From JAYQKL01 sp049889415 (lineage in GTDB: Bacteria; Pseudomonadota; Alphaproteobacteria; RS24), in NCBI GenBank assembly GCA_049889415.1, contig JBMHDL010000002.1, positions 8,965 through 72,964 of the forward strand: a DNA stretch of 64,000 nt, given 5' to 3'. Below the pieces are notes generated by a model. That model was not told the DNA's origin and ran no database searches. It saw only the letters and a program-made list of their open reading frames with translations. This document shows, piece by piece, positions 51,982 to 61,255 of this stretch. The translations under genes were made by a program, and so were the position numbers. Within the stretch, counting starts at the first letter, position 1. Each line of letters starts with the position of its first letter.

Positions 51982-52992
51982 CTAGTTTTTAGTCTGGTCG
52001 ACCAGCTTGTTGTCGGCAATCCACGGCATTTTGGCCCGCAATTCCGCCCCGACCTTTTCAATCGGGTGAGCGGCGCAGTCTGCCCGCATCTGCTTGATTT
52101 CCTCCTGGCCTTCCTGCATCCAGCGATTGGTGAAGCGTCCGGACTGGATATCGTCGAGGATTTTCTTCATCGCCGCTTTGGTGTCGGACGTGACAACCTG
52201 CGGCCCGGCGACATATTCACCGAATTCAGCCGTGTTGGAGATTGAGTAGTTCATATTGGCAATGCCGCCTTCATAAATCAGGTCAACAATCAGCTTGACC
52301 TCGTGCAGACACTCGAAATAAGCCATTTCTTCCGGATACCCGGCTTCCGTCAGGGTTTCATAGCCGGCCTTGATCAGGTCAACCACACCGCCGCACAACA
52401 CCGCCTGTTCACCGAACAGGTCGGTTTCACATTCATCGCGGAAATTGGTTTCAATGATACCTGAGCGTCCGCCGCCGACACCGCAGGCATAGGACATGGC
52501 CAAATCGCGGGCACAGCCAGAGGCATCCTGATGCACGGCCATCAGGCACGGCACGCCGCCGCCTTTAAGATATTCCCCACGTACGGTATGACCCGGGCCT
52601 TTCGGGGCCACCATGACTACGTCTAAATCTTCGCGCGGCACAATCAGCTTGAAATGAATAGCCAGACCATGAGCAAACATCAAAGTCGCACCCTGCTGAA
52701 TGTTGCCGGCGATGTGTTCGTTGTAAATGTCTCGCTGCAACTCGTCCGGAGTCAAAATCATGACCACATCGGCCCAGGCTGCGGCATCGGCGATGGATTT
52801 CACCTCCAGGCCCTCAGCTTCAGCCTTGGCGATGGAGGCGGAGCCTGCGCGCAGACCGACACAGACCTGCTCGACACCGCTGTCCCGCAAATTCAGGATA
52901 TGAGCATGGCCTTGTGAGCCATATCCGATCACGGCGACTTTTTTGGATTTAATCAGTTCCTGATCCGCATCGCGGTCATACAACATTTCCAT
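51982..52992 (-). CDS. ilvC: Ketol-acid reductoisomerase (NADP+)
   Basis: A 336-residue class I enzyme that isomerises and reduces 2-acetolactate or 2-aceto-2-hydroxybutyrate in valine and isoleucine synthesis. The NADPH site GYGSQGHA is at residues 23-30, and the metal-binding segment ETDLFGEQAVLCGG follows. Third gene of ilvB-ilvN-ilvC; a terminator follows. Confidence 0.97.
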   Translation of the reverse strand: MEMLYDRDADQELIKSKKVAVIGYGSQGHAHILNLRDSGVEQVCVGLRAGSASIAKAEAEGLEVKSIADAAAWADVVMILTPDELQRDIYNEHIAGNIQQGATLMFAHGLAIHFKLIVPREDLDVVMVAPKGPGHTVRGEYLKGGGVPCLMAVHQDASGCARDLAMSYACGVGGGRSGIIETNFRDECETDLFGEQAVLCGGVVDLIKAGYETLTEAGYPEEMAYFECLHEVKLIVDLIYEGGIANMNYSISNTAEFGEYVAGPQVVTSDTKAAMKKILDDIQSGRFTNRWMQEGQEEIKQMRADCAAHPIEKVGAELRAKMPWIADNKLVDQTKN

Positions 52993-53041
52993 TTACATTC
53001 TCCTTGGAAACAGTCTTTTGAAATTTGTGTTCTTATAGCCC

Positions 53042-53548
53042 CTACAGGGCCTCAACGCCACGAGAAATTGCGGCAACGCCGGTGCGGGAGACATCCTTCA
53101 GCCCGAGTGGGCGCATCAAATTGACAAATGCATTGATTTTGTCCGGCGCGCCGGTCAGCTCAAACACAAAGGACTCATGGGTCGTGTCAACAACATTGGC
53201 ACGGAAAACCTGCGACACACGCAACGCTTCCACCCGCTTTTCGCCCTGGCTGACAACTTTCACCAGCGCCAGTTCACGTTCAACCGCATCAGTCTCAACC
53301 GTCAAATCAACCACCGAATTGACCGGCACAAGGCGCATGAGCTGATGCTTGATCTGATCGATAATCTGTGGCGAGCCTGAGGTGACGATGGTGATGCGCG
53401 ACACATGCGCCTGCCCGTCCACCTCGGCTACCGTCAGACTTTCAATATTATAGCCACGCCCGGAAAATAAGCCGATCACCCTGGCCAGAACGCCCGCCTG
53501 GTTCTGCACCAGAACGGACAGTGTATGCACTTCAACATCCATGTTCAT
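53042..53548 (-). CDS. ilvN: Acetolactate synthase small (regulatory) subunit
   Basis: A 168-residue subunit with an N-terminal ACT domain (LSVLVQNQAGVLARVIGLFS, GYNIESLTVAEVD) that binds valine for feedback control, and a C-terminal domain. It activates the catalytic subunit. It lies 18 bases after ilvB and 49 bases before ilvC. By size it resembles the IlvH/IlvN type of about 160-170 residues. Confidence 0.96.
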   Translation of the reverse strand: MNMDVEVHTLSVLVQNQAGVLARVIGLFSGRGYNIESLTVAEVDGQAHVSRITIVTSGSPQIIDQIKHQLMRLVPVNSVVDLTVETDAVERELALVKVVSQGEKRVEALRVSQVFRANVVDTTHESFVFELTGAPDKINAFVNLMRPLGLKDVSRTGVAAISRGVEAL

Positions 53549-53566
53549 GTCTCTTCACCCAGCGCC

Positions 53567-55324
53567 TTAAACCAGCGCCTTGCCCTCTTCGGAAATTTCA
53601 ACATCGGACGCCTTACCACCGCCCAAAATCATTTCATTATGGGCTTTGCCAGACGGGATCATCGGGAAGCAGTTTTCTTCCTTGGTGACGATGCAGTCAA
53701 AAATCACCGGTCCGTCGGTCGCCATCATCTGCTCAATACCGGCATCCAGCTCTTCCGGCGTCTGAGCGCGAATACCGGTGGCCCCGAATGCCTCAGCCAT
53801 TTTGACGAAATCCGGCAGCGCCTCGGAATAGCTGTGGGCGTAGCGGCCACCATGAAGCAATTCCTGCCATTGGCGCACCATGCCCATATATTCATTGTTC
53901 AAAATGAACAGCTTGATTGGCAGCCGATACTGAATAGCGGTGGCCATTTCCTGCATCGTCATCTGCACAGAAGCCTCGCCGGCAATATCAATGACCAGCG
54001 CGTCACGGTGCGCAATCTGCACACCAACAGCTGCCGGTACGCCATAGCCCATTGTGCCCAGCCCACCTGATGTCATCCAGCGATTGGGCTCTTCAAAATG
54101 ATAGTGCTGTGCAGCCCACATTTGGTGCTGACCAACCTCGGTGGTGATGAAGGTTTTGCGGTCTTTGGTCAGCTCATAAAGGCGTTCAACAGCATATTGC
54201 GGTTTGATCTGGTCATCGCTTTTTTCATAGGCCAAACAGTCCCGCCCGCGCCATGCTGCGATCTCGTCCCACCAGCCGGACAGAGCGGACTTGTCTACCT
54301 GATACGCTTCATCCCTCCAGATGCGCAGCATATCTTCCAAAACATGAGCAACATCACCGATAATCGGAACATCAGCCTGAACAATCTTGTTGATGGAGGA
54401 CGGGTCAATGTCGATATGAATTTTTTTGGAATTGGGTGAAAACGCATCCAGACGGCCGGTCACCCTGTCATCAAACCGCGCCCCGATATTGACCATGACA
54501 TCGCATTGGTTCATCGCCATATTGGCTTCATAAGTGCCGTGCATACCCAACATGCCGAGCCACTGCCCGTCACTGGCCGGATAACAGCCCAGCCCCATCA
54601 GGGTTGAGGTAATCGGATAACCGGTCAGGCGCACCAGTTCGCGCAACAGATTGCTGGCGAGCGGACCGGAATTGATGACCCCGCCGCCGGTATAGAAAAC
54701 CGGCTTTTTGGCATTGGCAATCATCTCGACCGCTTCACGGATGGCGTTCATGTCGCCTTTCAACTGCGGCTTGTAGCTTGGCGTGTCCACACTGTCAGCA
54801 CCAACATAAGTGCCGGTTTCAAACTGAATGTCCTTGGGAATATCAACCACGACGGGACCTGGGCGGCCAGTGGTCGCGATGTGAAACGCCTCATGCATGA
54901 TACGCGGCAAATCCTCAACCGACTGCACCAGATAATTATGTTTGGTGCACGGGCGGGTAATGCCGACCGTGTCACATTCCTGAAAGGCGTCAGAGCCGAT
55001 CAGCGGCGTCGGCACCTGCCCGGTAATGCAAACCAACGGAATGCTGTCCATCAAGGCATCAGTCAAGCCGGTAACGGCATTAGTCGCCCCAGGACCGGAG
55101 GTGACCAACAATACGCCGCATTTTCCAGTTGAGCGGGCATAGCCTTCAGCCGCATGCGCCGCGCCTTGTTCATGACGCACCAGTATGTGCTCAAGCTTAT
55201 CCTGTTGAAATATCGCGTCATAAATCGGCAGGACAGCCCCGCCGGGATAGCCGAAAATATGCTCCACCCCCTGCTCCTGCAGAGCGCGTATAACCATTTC
55301 AGCACCTGTCATCTGATCCTTCAT
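53567..55324 (-). CDS. ilvB: Acetolactate synthase large (catalytic) subunit
   Basis: A 585-residue ThDP-dependent enzyme that makes acetolactate or acetohydroxybutyrate. The activating Glu is in IFGYPGGAVLP (motif followed by LVRHEQGAAHAAEGYAR), and the FAD-binding middle domain is present. The ThDP/Mg motif reads GEAS in DIAGEASVQM instead of GDGS. Start ATG 55324 after AAAGG is preferred; GTG 55327 is adjacent. Confidence 0.96.
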   Translation of the reverse strand: MKDQMTGAEMVIRALQEQGVEHIFGYPGGAVLPIYDAIFQQDKLEHILVRHEQGAAHAAEGYARSTGKCGVLLVTSGPGATNAVTGLTDALMDSIPLVCITGQVPTPLIGSDAFQECDTVGITRPCTKHNYLVQSVEDLPRIMHEAFHIATTGRPGPVVVDIPKDIQFETGTYVGADSVDTPSYKPQLKGDMNAIREAVEMIANAKKPVFYTGGGVINSGPLASNLLRELVRLTGYPITSTLMGLGCYPASDGQWLGMLGMHGTYEANMAMNQCDVMVNIGARFDDRVTGRLDAFSPNSKKIHIDIDPSSINKIVQADVPIIGDVAHVLEDMLRIWRDEAYQVDKSALSGWWDEIAAWRGRDCLAYEKSDDQIKPQYAVERLYELTKDRKTFITTEVGQHQMWAAQHYHFEEPNRWMTSGGLGTMGYGVPAAVGVQIAHRDALVIDIAGEASVQMTMQEMATAIQYRLPIKLFILNNEYMGMVRQWQELLHGGRYAHSYSEALPDFVKMAEAFGATGIRAQTPEELDAGIEQMMATDGPVIFDCIVTKEENCFPMIPSGKAHNEMILGGGKASDVEISEEGKALV

Positions 55325-55367
55325 CACTGCACCTTTTCAAGCATACACCTGACTAACTTTGATCGGC

Positions 55368-55396
55368 AATCTAGTCAGTCGGCAAGGTTTGGTCAA
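55368..55396 (-). promoter_or_regulatory. Putative sigma-70 promoter of ilvBNC
   Basis: On the minus strand TTGACC (55391-55396) and TAGATT (55368-55373) are exactly 17 bases apart. A start near 55361 gives a 36-base leader with no room for a leader peptide, so no leader-peptide attenuation is expected here. Confidence 0.65.
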
Positions 55397-55401
55397 GCAG
55401 T

Positions 55402-56358
55402 TTATGCAATATATGAAAAGATTTTTTCTTGATTGTGATAATATTCTTGCTCATTAAATGATTTCCATGAAATCATCTGATTCCGGAACCAGGTCATCTG
55501 CCGTTTGGCATAGCGCCGTGTCCGTTGTTGCGCTTTTTCGATTGCATCCGACTTCTCCAAACGTCCGGATGTCAAGGCAATCATCTCAGACAGACCCAGA
55601 GCCTTGGCTGCCGGCAGGCTCTGATCCAGATTGAGCCTATTCATGCGCTCAGCCTCCGCCAGCGCCCCGTTTTCCAACATCCAGACAAACCGACGGTTAC
55701 ACCGGTCATATAACCAGCTGCGCTCGGGCATCAGCAGGATAGTAGCCAATTTGCCTGTCACGGGCGGGATGACAGGGTCCGCCTGCCAGTCCGTCAGGCT
55801 TCTGCCGGTGGCGGCGAACACCTCATGGGCCCGTAAAATCCTTTGCGGGTCAGTCGGTTGTAACCTCGCATGCGCGCCGGCATCAAATGTCTGCAATTCT
55901 GCATGCAGAACCGAGCTTCCCTCCTGCTCCAGCCGCCTGCGCAAAGCCTGACGGGTATCATCGGGAACATCGGGAATATCGGCAAGACCCTGCGTCAACG
56001 CTCTGAAATACAGCCCCGTACCGCCAACCAATATCGGCAACCGGCCCTCCGCCTCACTTTCAGCAATGGCCCGCAAAGCATCTTTGACCCATTGGCCAGT
56101 GTTATGGACTCGGCTGGCAGGCACATGACCGTAAAGATAGTGCGGTATGCCACCCATCTCCTCTGCCGTCGGGCGGGCCGTCAAGACCTGCATTTCGGCA
56201 TAAACCTGCATCGAGTCGGCATTGATGATGCTGCCCTTGAAGTGCTTTGCCAAATTGAGCGCCAAGGCCGATTTGCCGCTGGCCGTCGGTCCGGCAATCA
56301 GGATGGCACGCAAAGGGGCTTCTGGTTTACCCGGGTCTATTTTCAGCATCTCAGTCAT
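55402..56358 (-). CDS. miaA: tRNA dimethylallyltransferase
   Basis: A 318-residue enzyme that adds a dimethylallyl group to A37 of tRNAs reading UNN codons, including the tRNA-Leu(UAA) type seen here. The P-loop AGPTASGKSALALNLA, the NADSMQVY and GGTGLYFRALT motifs are present. ATG 56358 (or 56349) is chosen over an upstream in-frame start. It lies 5' of the ilvBNC promoter on the same strand. Confidence 0.95.
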   Translation of the reverse strand: MTEMLKIDPGKPEAPLRAILIAGPTASGKSALALNLAKHFKGSIINADSMQVYAEMQVLTARPTAEEMGGIPHYLYGHVPASRVHNTGQWVKDALRAIAESEAEGRLPILVGGTGLYFRALTQGLADIPDVPDDTRQALRRRLEQEGSSVLHAELQTFDAGAHARLQPTDPQRILRAHEVFAATGRSLTDWQADPVIPPVTGKLATILLMPERSWLYDRCNRRFVWMLENGALAEAERMNRLNLDQSLPAAKALGLSEMIALTSGRLEKSDAIEKAQQRTRRYAKRQMTWFRNQMISWKSFNEQEYYHNQEKIFSYIA

Positions 56359-56444
56359 ATTTGGTTGAGCGGACTTGCATCTCAGTATATTGCTAGACCA
56401 CAACCTAATGCATCTGCGTTCACATGCCTAGACAGGATTACGCC

Positions 56445-57341
56445 ATGACAGTCACGCATCATATTGTGTTCACCTGTGACCCCGCCCAAGCCTCGCTTAC
56501 ATCAGACATATGCGCGGACTGGCTGACCAAACATGATCTCGCCCCGGCACTCCGCGAATTGGGACCGGGCAAAGCCTATGAGGCTGATGTGACGGCAGCG
56601 CAGGCGCATGGTCTGGATGTGGCGCAACTCTCTCACCATGCCGCCATGCACCAGGCCGACGTCAATCTTGTCAGCACCACAAACCGGCGCAAAAAACTCC
56701 TGGTGGCGGATATGGAAAGCACCATTATTGAGCAGGAGTGCCTTGATGAACTTGCGGAACTGCTGAATCTTCGCCCACAAATTGCCGACATTACCGAGCG
56801 GGCCATGCGCGGGGAAATTGAATTTGAACCGGCCCTGCGCGAGCGCGTAGCCTTGCTGAAGGGCCTGCCGGAGGAAACCTTGGCGCAGATTTACGAGGAA
56901 AAGGTCACCCTGATGCCCGGTGCTGAGACGTTGATCAGCACCATGAACGCCCACGGCGCGGTTTGCGCCCTCGTCTCAGGCGGCTTTTCCTATTACGCCG
57001 AGAAAATTGCCGACTGGCTTGGGTTTGACAGATGGCGAAGCAACACGCTGACGATTGTGGGTGGTGCACTGGATGGCACTGTCGGTGATCCGATATTAGG
57101 CCGCGACGCCAAGGCCGAATTTTTGCAGAAATGGCAACAGGAAATGGATCTCGCTCAGGACGCCACACTTGCTGTCGGAGACGGGTCCAATGATTTGGCA
57201 ATGATCGGTCTGGCAGGTTTCGGGGTTGCCTTCCGCGCCAAACCTTTGGTAGCTGAGGCGGCCGCAATCAGCATCACCTATGGAGATCTGACCGGCCTGC
57301 TGTATCTACAAGGTTTCACCGACTCAGAGTTTGCAGGCTGA
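56445..57341 (+). CDS. serB: Phosphoserine phosphatase (HAD family) with DMEST motif
   Basis: A 298-residue SerB that removes phosphate from phosphoserine, the last step of serine synthesis. An N-terminal ACT-like region (about 1-80) precedes the HAD domain. The first HAD motif reads D89-M-E91-S-T, with Glu where most SerB have the second Asp (see findings). The SGGFSYYAEKIADWLGFD and GDGSNDLAMIGLAGFGVAF motifs are normal. Divergent from miaA. Confidence 0.92.
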   Translation: MTVTHHIVFTCDPAQASLTSDICADWLTKHDLAPALRELGPGKAYEADVTAAQAHGLDVAQLSHHAAMHQADVNLVSTTNRRKKLLVADMESTIIEQECLDELAELLNLRPQIADITERAMRGEIEFEPALRERVALLKGLPEETLAQIYEEKVTLMPGAETLISTMNAHGAVCALVSGGFSYYAEKIADWLGFDRWRSNTLTIVGGALDGTVGDPILGRDAKAEFLQKWQQEMDLAQDATLAVGDGSNDLAMIGLAGFGVAFRAKPLVAEAAAISITYGDLTGLLYLQGFTDSEFAG

Positions 57342-57343
57342 CT

Positions 57344-58804
57344 TTACTGCTTTTCTTCAACCTTGAGAGCGATGAAGCGCAGACCATTGGGTGTCTTCAA
57401 CAGCACCAAGACCGATTTTTTTCCGTCCGTGCGGGCCTGCTTGACCAGTTTGACGACATCCTCCGGCACTTTGACCTGTTCCTGATCCAGTTCGGCAATG
57501 ACATTGCCGCCCCGCAAGCCGGCCAGAGCCGCCGCGGAGTTCGGGGCAACTTTGGCAATTAGCACGCCGGCATCATCCTTGGCCATGCCTGCCCGCTCCC
57601 GAGCCGCATCGGTCAGTGGGGCAAGATGCATCCCCAAAATCACGACATCCTTCTCCTGCGGCTGGTCCTTTGGCGCGGGTGCGGCTTTTGCATCCTTTTG
57701 CTCGGTCTCATCAAGCCGGCCGACCGTGACCGATTTACGGACAATCTTGCCGCGCCGGAGTACCTCGACCTGAACCGTCTTGTTGATCCCTGTCTCTGCC
57801 ACAATGCGCGGCAGATCCCGCATTTCAGCGACAGGCTTATTGTTGAAGCGCAAAATCACATCGCCGGCCTTGAGACCGCCTTTTTCGGCTGGCCCGTCTT
57901 CAATAATTTCCGCAATCAACGCCCCCTTCGGCTTGCTCATGCCAAGGCCTTCAGCCAACTCATCCGTCACCGTCTGAATCCGCACACCAAGCCAACCACG
58001 CCGGGTTTCACCATACTCCAGCAACTGATTAATGACGGTCTGCGCCATGTCAGCCGGGATGGAAAAGCCGATGCCGACAGAGCCGCCGGTCGGGGAAATA
58101 ATGGCTGTGTTGACCCCGATAACCTCACCTTCCATGTTAAACAGCGGGCCACCTGAGTTGCCCTTATTGATTGCCGCATCGGTCTGGATGAAGCTGTCAT
58201 AAGGGCCGGAATTGATGTCGCGGTTGATAGCCGAGATGACACCGGCGGACAGGGATCCGCCCAGACCAAACGGGTTTCCGATGGCAATAACCCAATCCCC
58301 GACCCGTGCTTTTTCGCTGTCGCCGAAATCCACTGAAGGCAGGTCTTTGGGCGCATCAATCTTGAGCACGGCAATATCCGTCTTGGCGTCCCGCCCGACC
58401 AGCGTGGCGTCGTATTTGTCACCATTGGAAAAGTTCACAGTGATTTTTTCGGCCTTTTCAATGACATGATTGTTTGTGACGATGATGCCCTTCGGGTCGA
58501 TGACAAATCCTGAACCAACTGATGTGACCTCTTTTTTGCTGTTCTCACCATTCGGAACCCCGTTCTTGCGGTCCATGAAGTCTTCGAAAAACTCCTCAAA
58601 CGGACTGCCCTGCATCACCGAACCGCCATTATTGACCGTTGTGGTTATGGAGACATTGACGACCGCAGGCATCAGCCGCTCCGCCAAATCAGCGAACCCC
58701 TTTTCCACCGCCTGCGCCGGAACAATCATCACGGCTAGGCAGATCAGAGCATGGACCACCATCACACGCTTTACAGTCAAGGGATTAAGAACGGAGATAT
58801 TCAT
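57344..58804 (-). CDS. Periplasmic serine protease Do/DegP family
   Basis: A 486-residue HtrA-type protease and chaperone. A signal peptide ends near PAQA (about residue 32). The catalytic triad is His in TNNHVIEKA, Asp in KTDIAVLKID and Ser in NKGNSGGPLF; two PDZ domains follow. Start ATG 58804 is preferred. Last gene of the hflK-hflC-DUF2065-degP run, a common alphaproteobacterial arrangement of envelope quality-control genes. Confidence 0.93.
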   Translation of the reverse strand: MNISVLNPLTVKRVMVVHALICLAVMIVPAQAVEKGFADLAERLMPAVVNVSITTTVNNGGSVMQGSPFEEFFEDFMDRKNGVPNGENSKKEVTSVGSGFVIDPKGIIVTNNHVIEKAEKITVNFSNGDKYDATLVGRDAKTDIAVLKIDAPKDLPSVDFGDSEKARVGDWVIAIGNPFGLGGSLSAGVISAINRDINSGPYDSFIQTDAAINKGNSGGPLFNMEGEVIGVNTAIISPTGGSVGIGFSIPADMAQTVINQLLEYGETRRGWLGVRIQTVTDELAEGLGMSKPKGALIAEIIEDGPAEKGGLKAGDVILRFNNKPVAEMRDLPRIVAETGINKTVQVEVLRRGKIVRKSVTVGRLDETEQKDAKAAPAPKDQPQEKDVVILGMHLAPLTDAARERAGMAKDDAGVLIAKVAPNSAAALAGLRGGNVIAELDQEQVKVPEDVVKLVKQARTDGKKSVLVLLKTPNGLRFIALKVEEKQ

Positions 58805-58814
58805 TTTTGTAACC

Positions 58815-59003
58815 TTACAGTTGTGACAACCAAACCAACAAAACACCAAAAGCCAGGGCCATGACACCACCTGTACGCAGCATCTCAGGCTTCATATCCC
58901 CCATTTGGGCAATCATGCGCTTCAAGGCATCCGGGAAGAGGGCGTAAAGCGTGCCCTCCACGACAAAGACCAGACCAATACCAAGCAACAGGTATTGCAG
59001 CAT
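58815..59003 (-). CDS. DUF2065 family small membrane protein
   Basis: A 62-residue protein with two hydrophobic helices (about residues 3-19 and 43-59), including GLVFVVEGTLYALFPDALKR, which is typical of DUF2065. It usually sits beside hflK/hflC, as here, and may be an accessory factor of that complex; function unknown. Its ATG overlaps the hflC stop (TAATG). Confidence 0.88.
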   Translation of the reverse strand: MLQYLLLGIGLVFVVEGTLYALFPDALKRMIAQMGDMKPEMLRTGGVMALAFGVLLVWLSQL

Positions 59004-60013
59004 TAAGGCAGGTCCGTTGACGACACATCAGCCTCGGCCTTGATTTCTGGGCAAATCTCATCCCGCAGGCTTTTGCCGGATGTGATCAACTCAGCGACGT
59101 CAATCCTGTTTTTGCCGGCGGTTTTTCCGGTTTTAACACTCGTGATCGCGGCATTGGGATTGTTCAGATATTTGAAGAAAGCACTGTCGGGAGACAAAAC
59201 CATTGTCGTGCTGTTTTCCTCCAAGGCCGTTTCATATGACTGCATGGACCGGTAGAAGGCGAAAAAGTCGGGATCCTGCCCATAAGCCGCGGCGAAGACC
59301 CGGTTCCGGCAGGCATCGCCTTGGCCGCGGATGATGTCCGCATCCCGCGAGGCTTCGGCCAGCAAAACCGTTACATCCTTGTCAGCCTGAGCACGGATAG
59401 CCCGCGAGACTTCCTGACCCTTGGCCCGGAATTCCGCAGCTTCCTGCTGACGCTCGGTTTGCATCCGGCGGTAAATTGCCTGGCTGTTGGCTTCGGGCAG
59501 ATCAGCACGACGGATCCGTACATCCACAATCTCTATCCCGAAATCTTTGGCCTGCTCATTCACCAGCACCTTGATTTTCTGCATCAGATTATTGCGGTTG
59601 TTGCGGACAATCTCTTCAAACGGCGCCTCACCGACGACGGAACGCATTGAGGAGGAAACGGTCGCCTCAAGCCGGGAGTTGGCGCGGCGTAGGTCGCGCA
59701 AAGCCGTATAAAACTGCAGCGGATCAACGATTTTATAGCGCGTGAAGGCATCCACGACCAAACGCTTTTGGTCGGCGGCAATGAGTTCTTCAGTTGAACT
59801 GTCCAAATCCAGAATGCGCTTGTCAATGTAAATGACATTTTGCACGAACGGCAGTTTGAAATGCAAACCGGCCTCGGTAACGACTTTTCGCGGGTCGCCG
59901 AACTGCAGGACAATTGCCTGTTGGGTCTGGTGAACGGTGAACAGGCTGGAAAGGGCCAGAAAGCCGATAAGCACAGCCAAAACGATGGACGCTATGGAGA
60001 AGTTACGGGCCAT
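59003..60013 (-). CDS. hflC: Protease modulator HflC
   Basis: A 336-residue SPFH/band-7 membrane protein with an N-terminal membrane anchor, which together with HflK surrounds the FtsH protease and tunes its activity. The VDAFTRYKIVDPLQFYTALR segment and a coiled-coil region (residues 190-240, AEFRAKGQEVSRAIRAQADK) are typical. It overlaps both neighbours by one base (TAATG). Confidence 0.95.
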   Translation of the reverse strand: MARNFSIASIVLAVLIGFLALSSLFTVHQTQQAIVLQFGDPRKVVTEAGLHFKLPFVQNVIYIDKRILDLDSSTEELIAADQKRLVVDAFTRYKIVDPLQFYTALRDLRRANSRLEATVSSSMRSVVGEAPFEEIVRNNRNNLMQKIKVLVNEQAKDFGIEIVDVRIRRADLPEANSQAIYRRMQTERQQEAAEFRAKGQEVSRAIRAQADKDVTVLLAEASRDADIIRGQGDACRNRVFAAAYGQDPDFFAFYRSMQSYETALEENSTTMVLSPDSAFFKYLNNPNAAITSVKTGKTAGKNRIDVAELITSGKSLRDEICPEIKAEADVSSTDLP

Positions 60014-61104
60014 TAGTTCGCCTCCTTCTTGCGCAGCTGGTCGAGCGGCAGGTAGGGAACCACCCCTTGACCTGACCCGCCCTCAGGTTGCTCGATAATC
60101 ACCTTGTCGGATTTCTGCATGACCTTTTCCAATGTCTCAAGAAACAGGCGCTGGCGGGTCACGTCAGACGCATCACGATATTCGTTGTAAATGGCGGCAA
60201 AGCGGCTGGCCTGCCCCTCCGACTCGGCAACGGTCTGCTCGCGATAGGCTTCCGCCTCACGCCGGATGCGAACCGCCTCACCCTGTGCCTCAGGAACAAC
60301 GCGGTTGGCATAGGCGTTGGCCTCATTGCGGGCGCGCTCCTGGTCGGCTCGAGCGGCCTGCACATCACGGAAAGCATCAATCACATCCGCCGGTGGGTCA
60401 ACTTTCTGCATCTTCACCTGGGTTATGGTGATGCCGGAGCCATACTCATCCAGCGTCTTTTGCATCAGCTCGCGCACCTGATCCTCAGTGGACTGGCGCT
60501 GCTCGGTCAAAATTGGCTGAATGTCATTCTGTCCGATAACCTCGCGCATTGTGCTTTCCGCAACGGCCTTGACCGTGCCAGTCGGGTTCTGGATGTTGAA
60601 TAGAAAATCAGCAGCATCCTTGATCAACCAGAACACGGAAAAGTCAACATCAACAATATTTTCATCCCCAGTCAGCATCAGGCTTTCCTCGGGCACATCA
60701 CGGGTCGTCAAACGAGAACTGCGGCCCTCATCCCCGCCGGCCCGCATGCCGATATCCACGCGGTTCACTAGCGTGACTTTCGGCGTCTGGACCGTTTCAA
60801 TCGGAAACGGCAAATGATAATTCAGGCCCGGGCTGGTTTGAGTATGAAATTTGCCGAAGCGCAACACCACGCCCTGCTCATCAGCCTGCACGCGGTAAAA
60901 GCCGCTCAAGCCCCAAATCACCAGCAGACCGAGCAGGATCAGGACAAAACCGCTGCCACCGCCCCCGGGTATCAGCTTCTGCAGCTTTTCCCGGTTCTGT
61001 TTCATCCAGGCATCTAAATCCGGTCCCTGTGGATTGTTGCGGCCCCCGCCGCCTGACCCCCAAGGGTTTCCACCCCCGGAGCCGTTTTGATTGTCCCACG
61101 GCAT
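60013..61104 (-). CDS. hflK: Protease modulator HflK
   Basis: A 363-residue SPFH/band-7 protein with a Gly/Asn-rich N terminus (residues 1-28), a membrane helix at about 50-70, and the coiled-coil AARADQERARNEANAYANRV. It forms the cage with HflC around FtsH. A strong GGAG site precedes its ATG, and the upstream region is shared with the divergent mrp gene. Confidence 0.95.
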   Translation of the reverse strand: MPWDNQNGSGGGNPWGSGGGGRNNPQGPDLDAWMKQNREKLQKLIPGGGGSGFVLILLGLLVIWGLSGFYRVQADEQGVVLRFGKFHTQTSPGLNYHLPFPIETVQTPKVTLVNRVDIGMRAGGDEGRSSRLTTRDVPEESLMLTGDENIVDVDFSVFWLIKDAADFLFNIQNPTGTVKAVAESTMREVIGQNDIQPILTEQRQSTEDQVRELMQKTLDEYGSGITITQVKMQKVDPPADVIDAFRDVQAARADQERARNEANAYANRVVPEAQGEAVRIRREAEAYREQTVAESEGQASRFAAIYNEYRDASDVTRQRLFLETLEKVMQKSDKVIIEQPEGGSGQGVVPYLPLDQLRKKEAN

Positions 61105-61163
61105 ACGCCCTGCTCCTTTAGCCTTTTGACACCCTTTGCCGTCGGCGACAAAGACTGTTGCTG

Positions 61164-61192
61164 TTGAATAGTTAAATTTAACACCCTATATG
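61164..61192 (+). promoter_or_regulatory. Putative sigma-70 promoter of mrp
   Basis: TTGAAT at 61164-61169 and TATATG at 61187-61192 are 17 bases apart. The spacer contains the perfect 12-base palindrome GTTAAATTTAAC (61171-61182), which could be an operator or simply an AT-rich spacer. Confidence 0.5.
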
Positions 61193-61255
61193 TGGGGGGA
61201 ACGACCGCCCTTTTCAAGTTAAAGATTTGCAATAATTGAATTTCAAGGAACGAAA

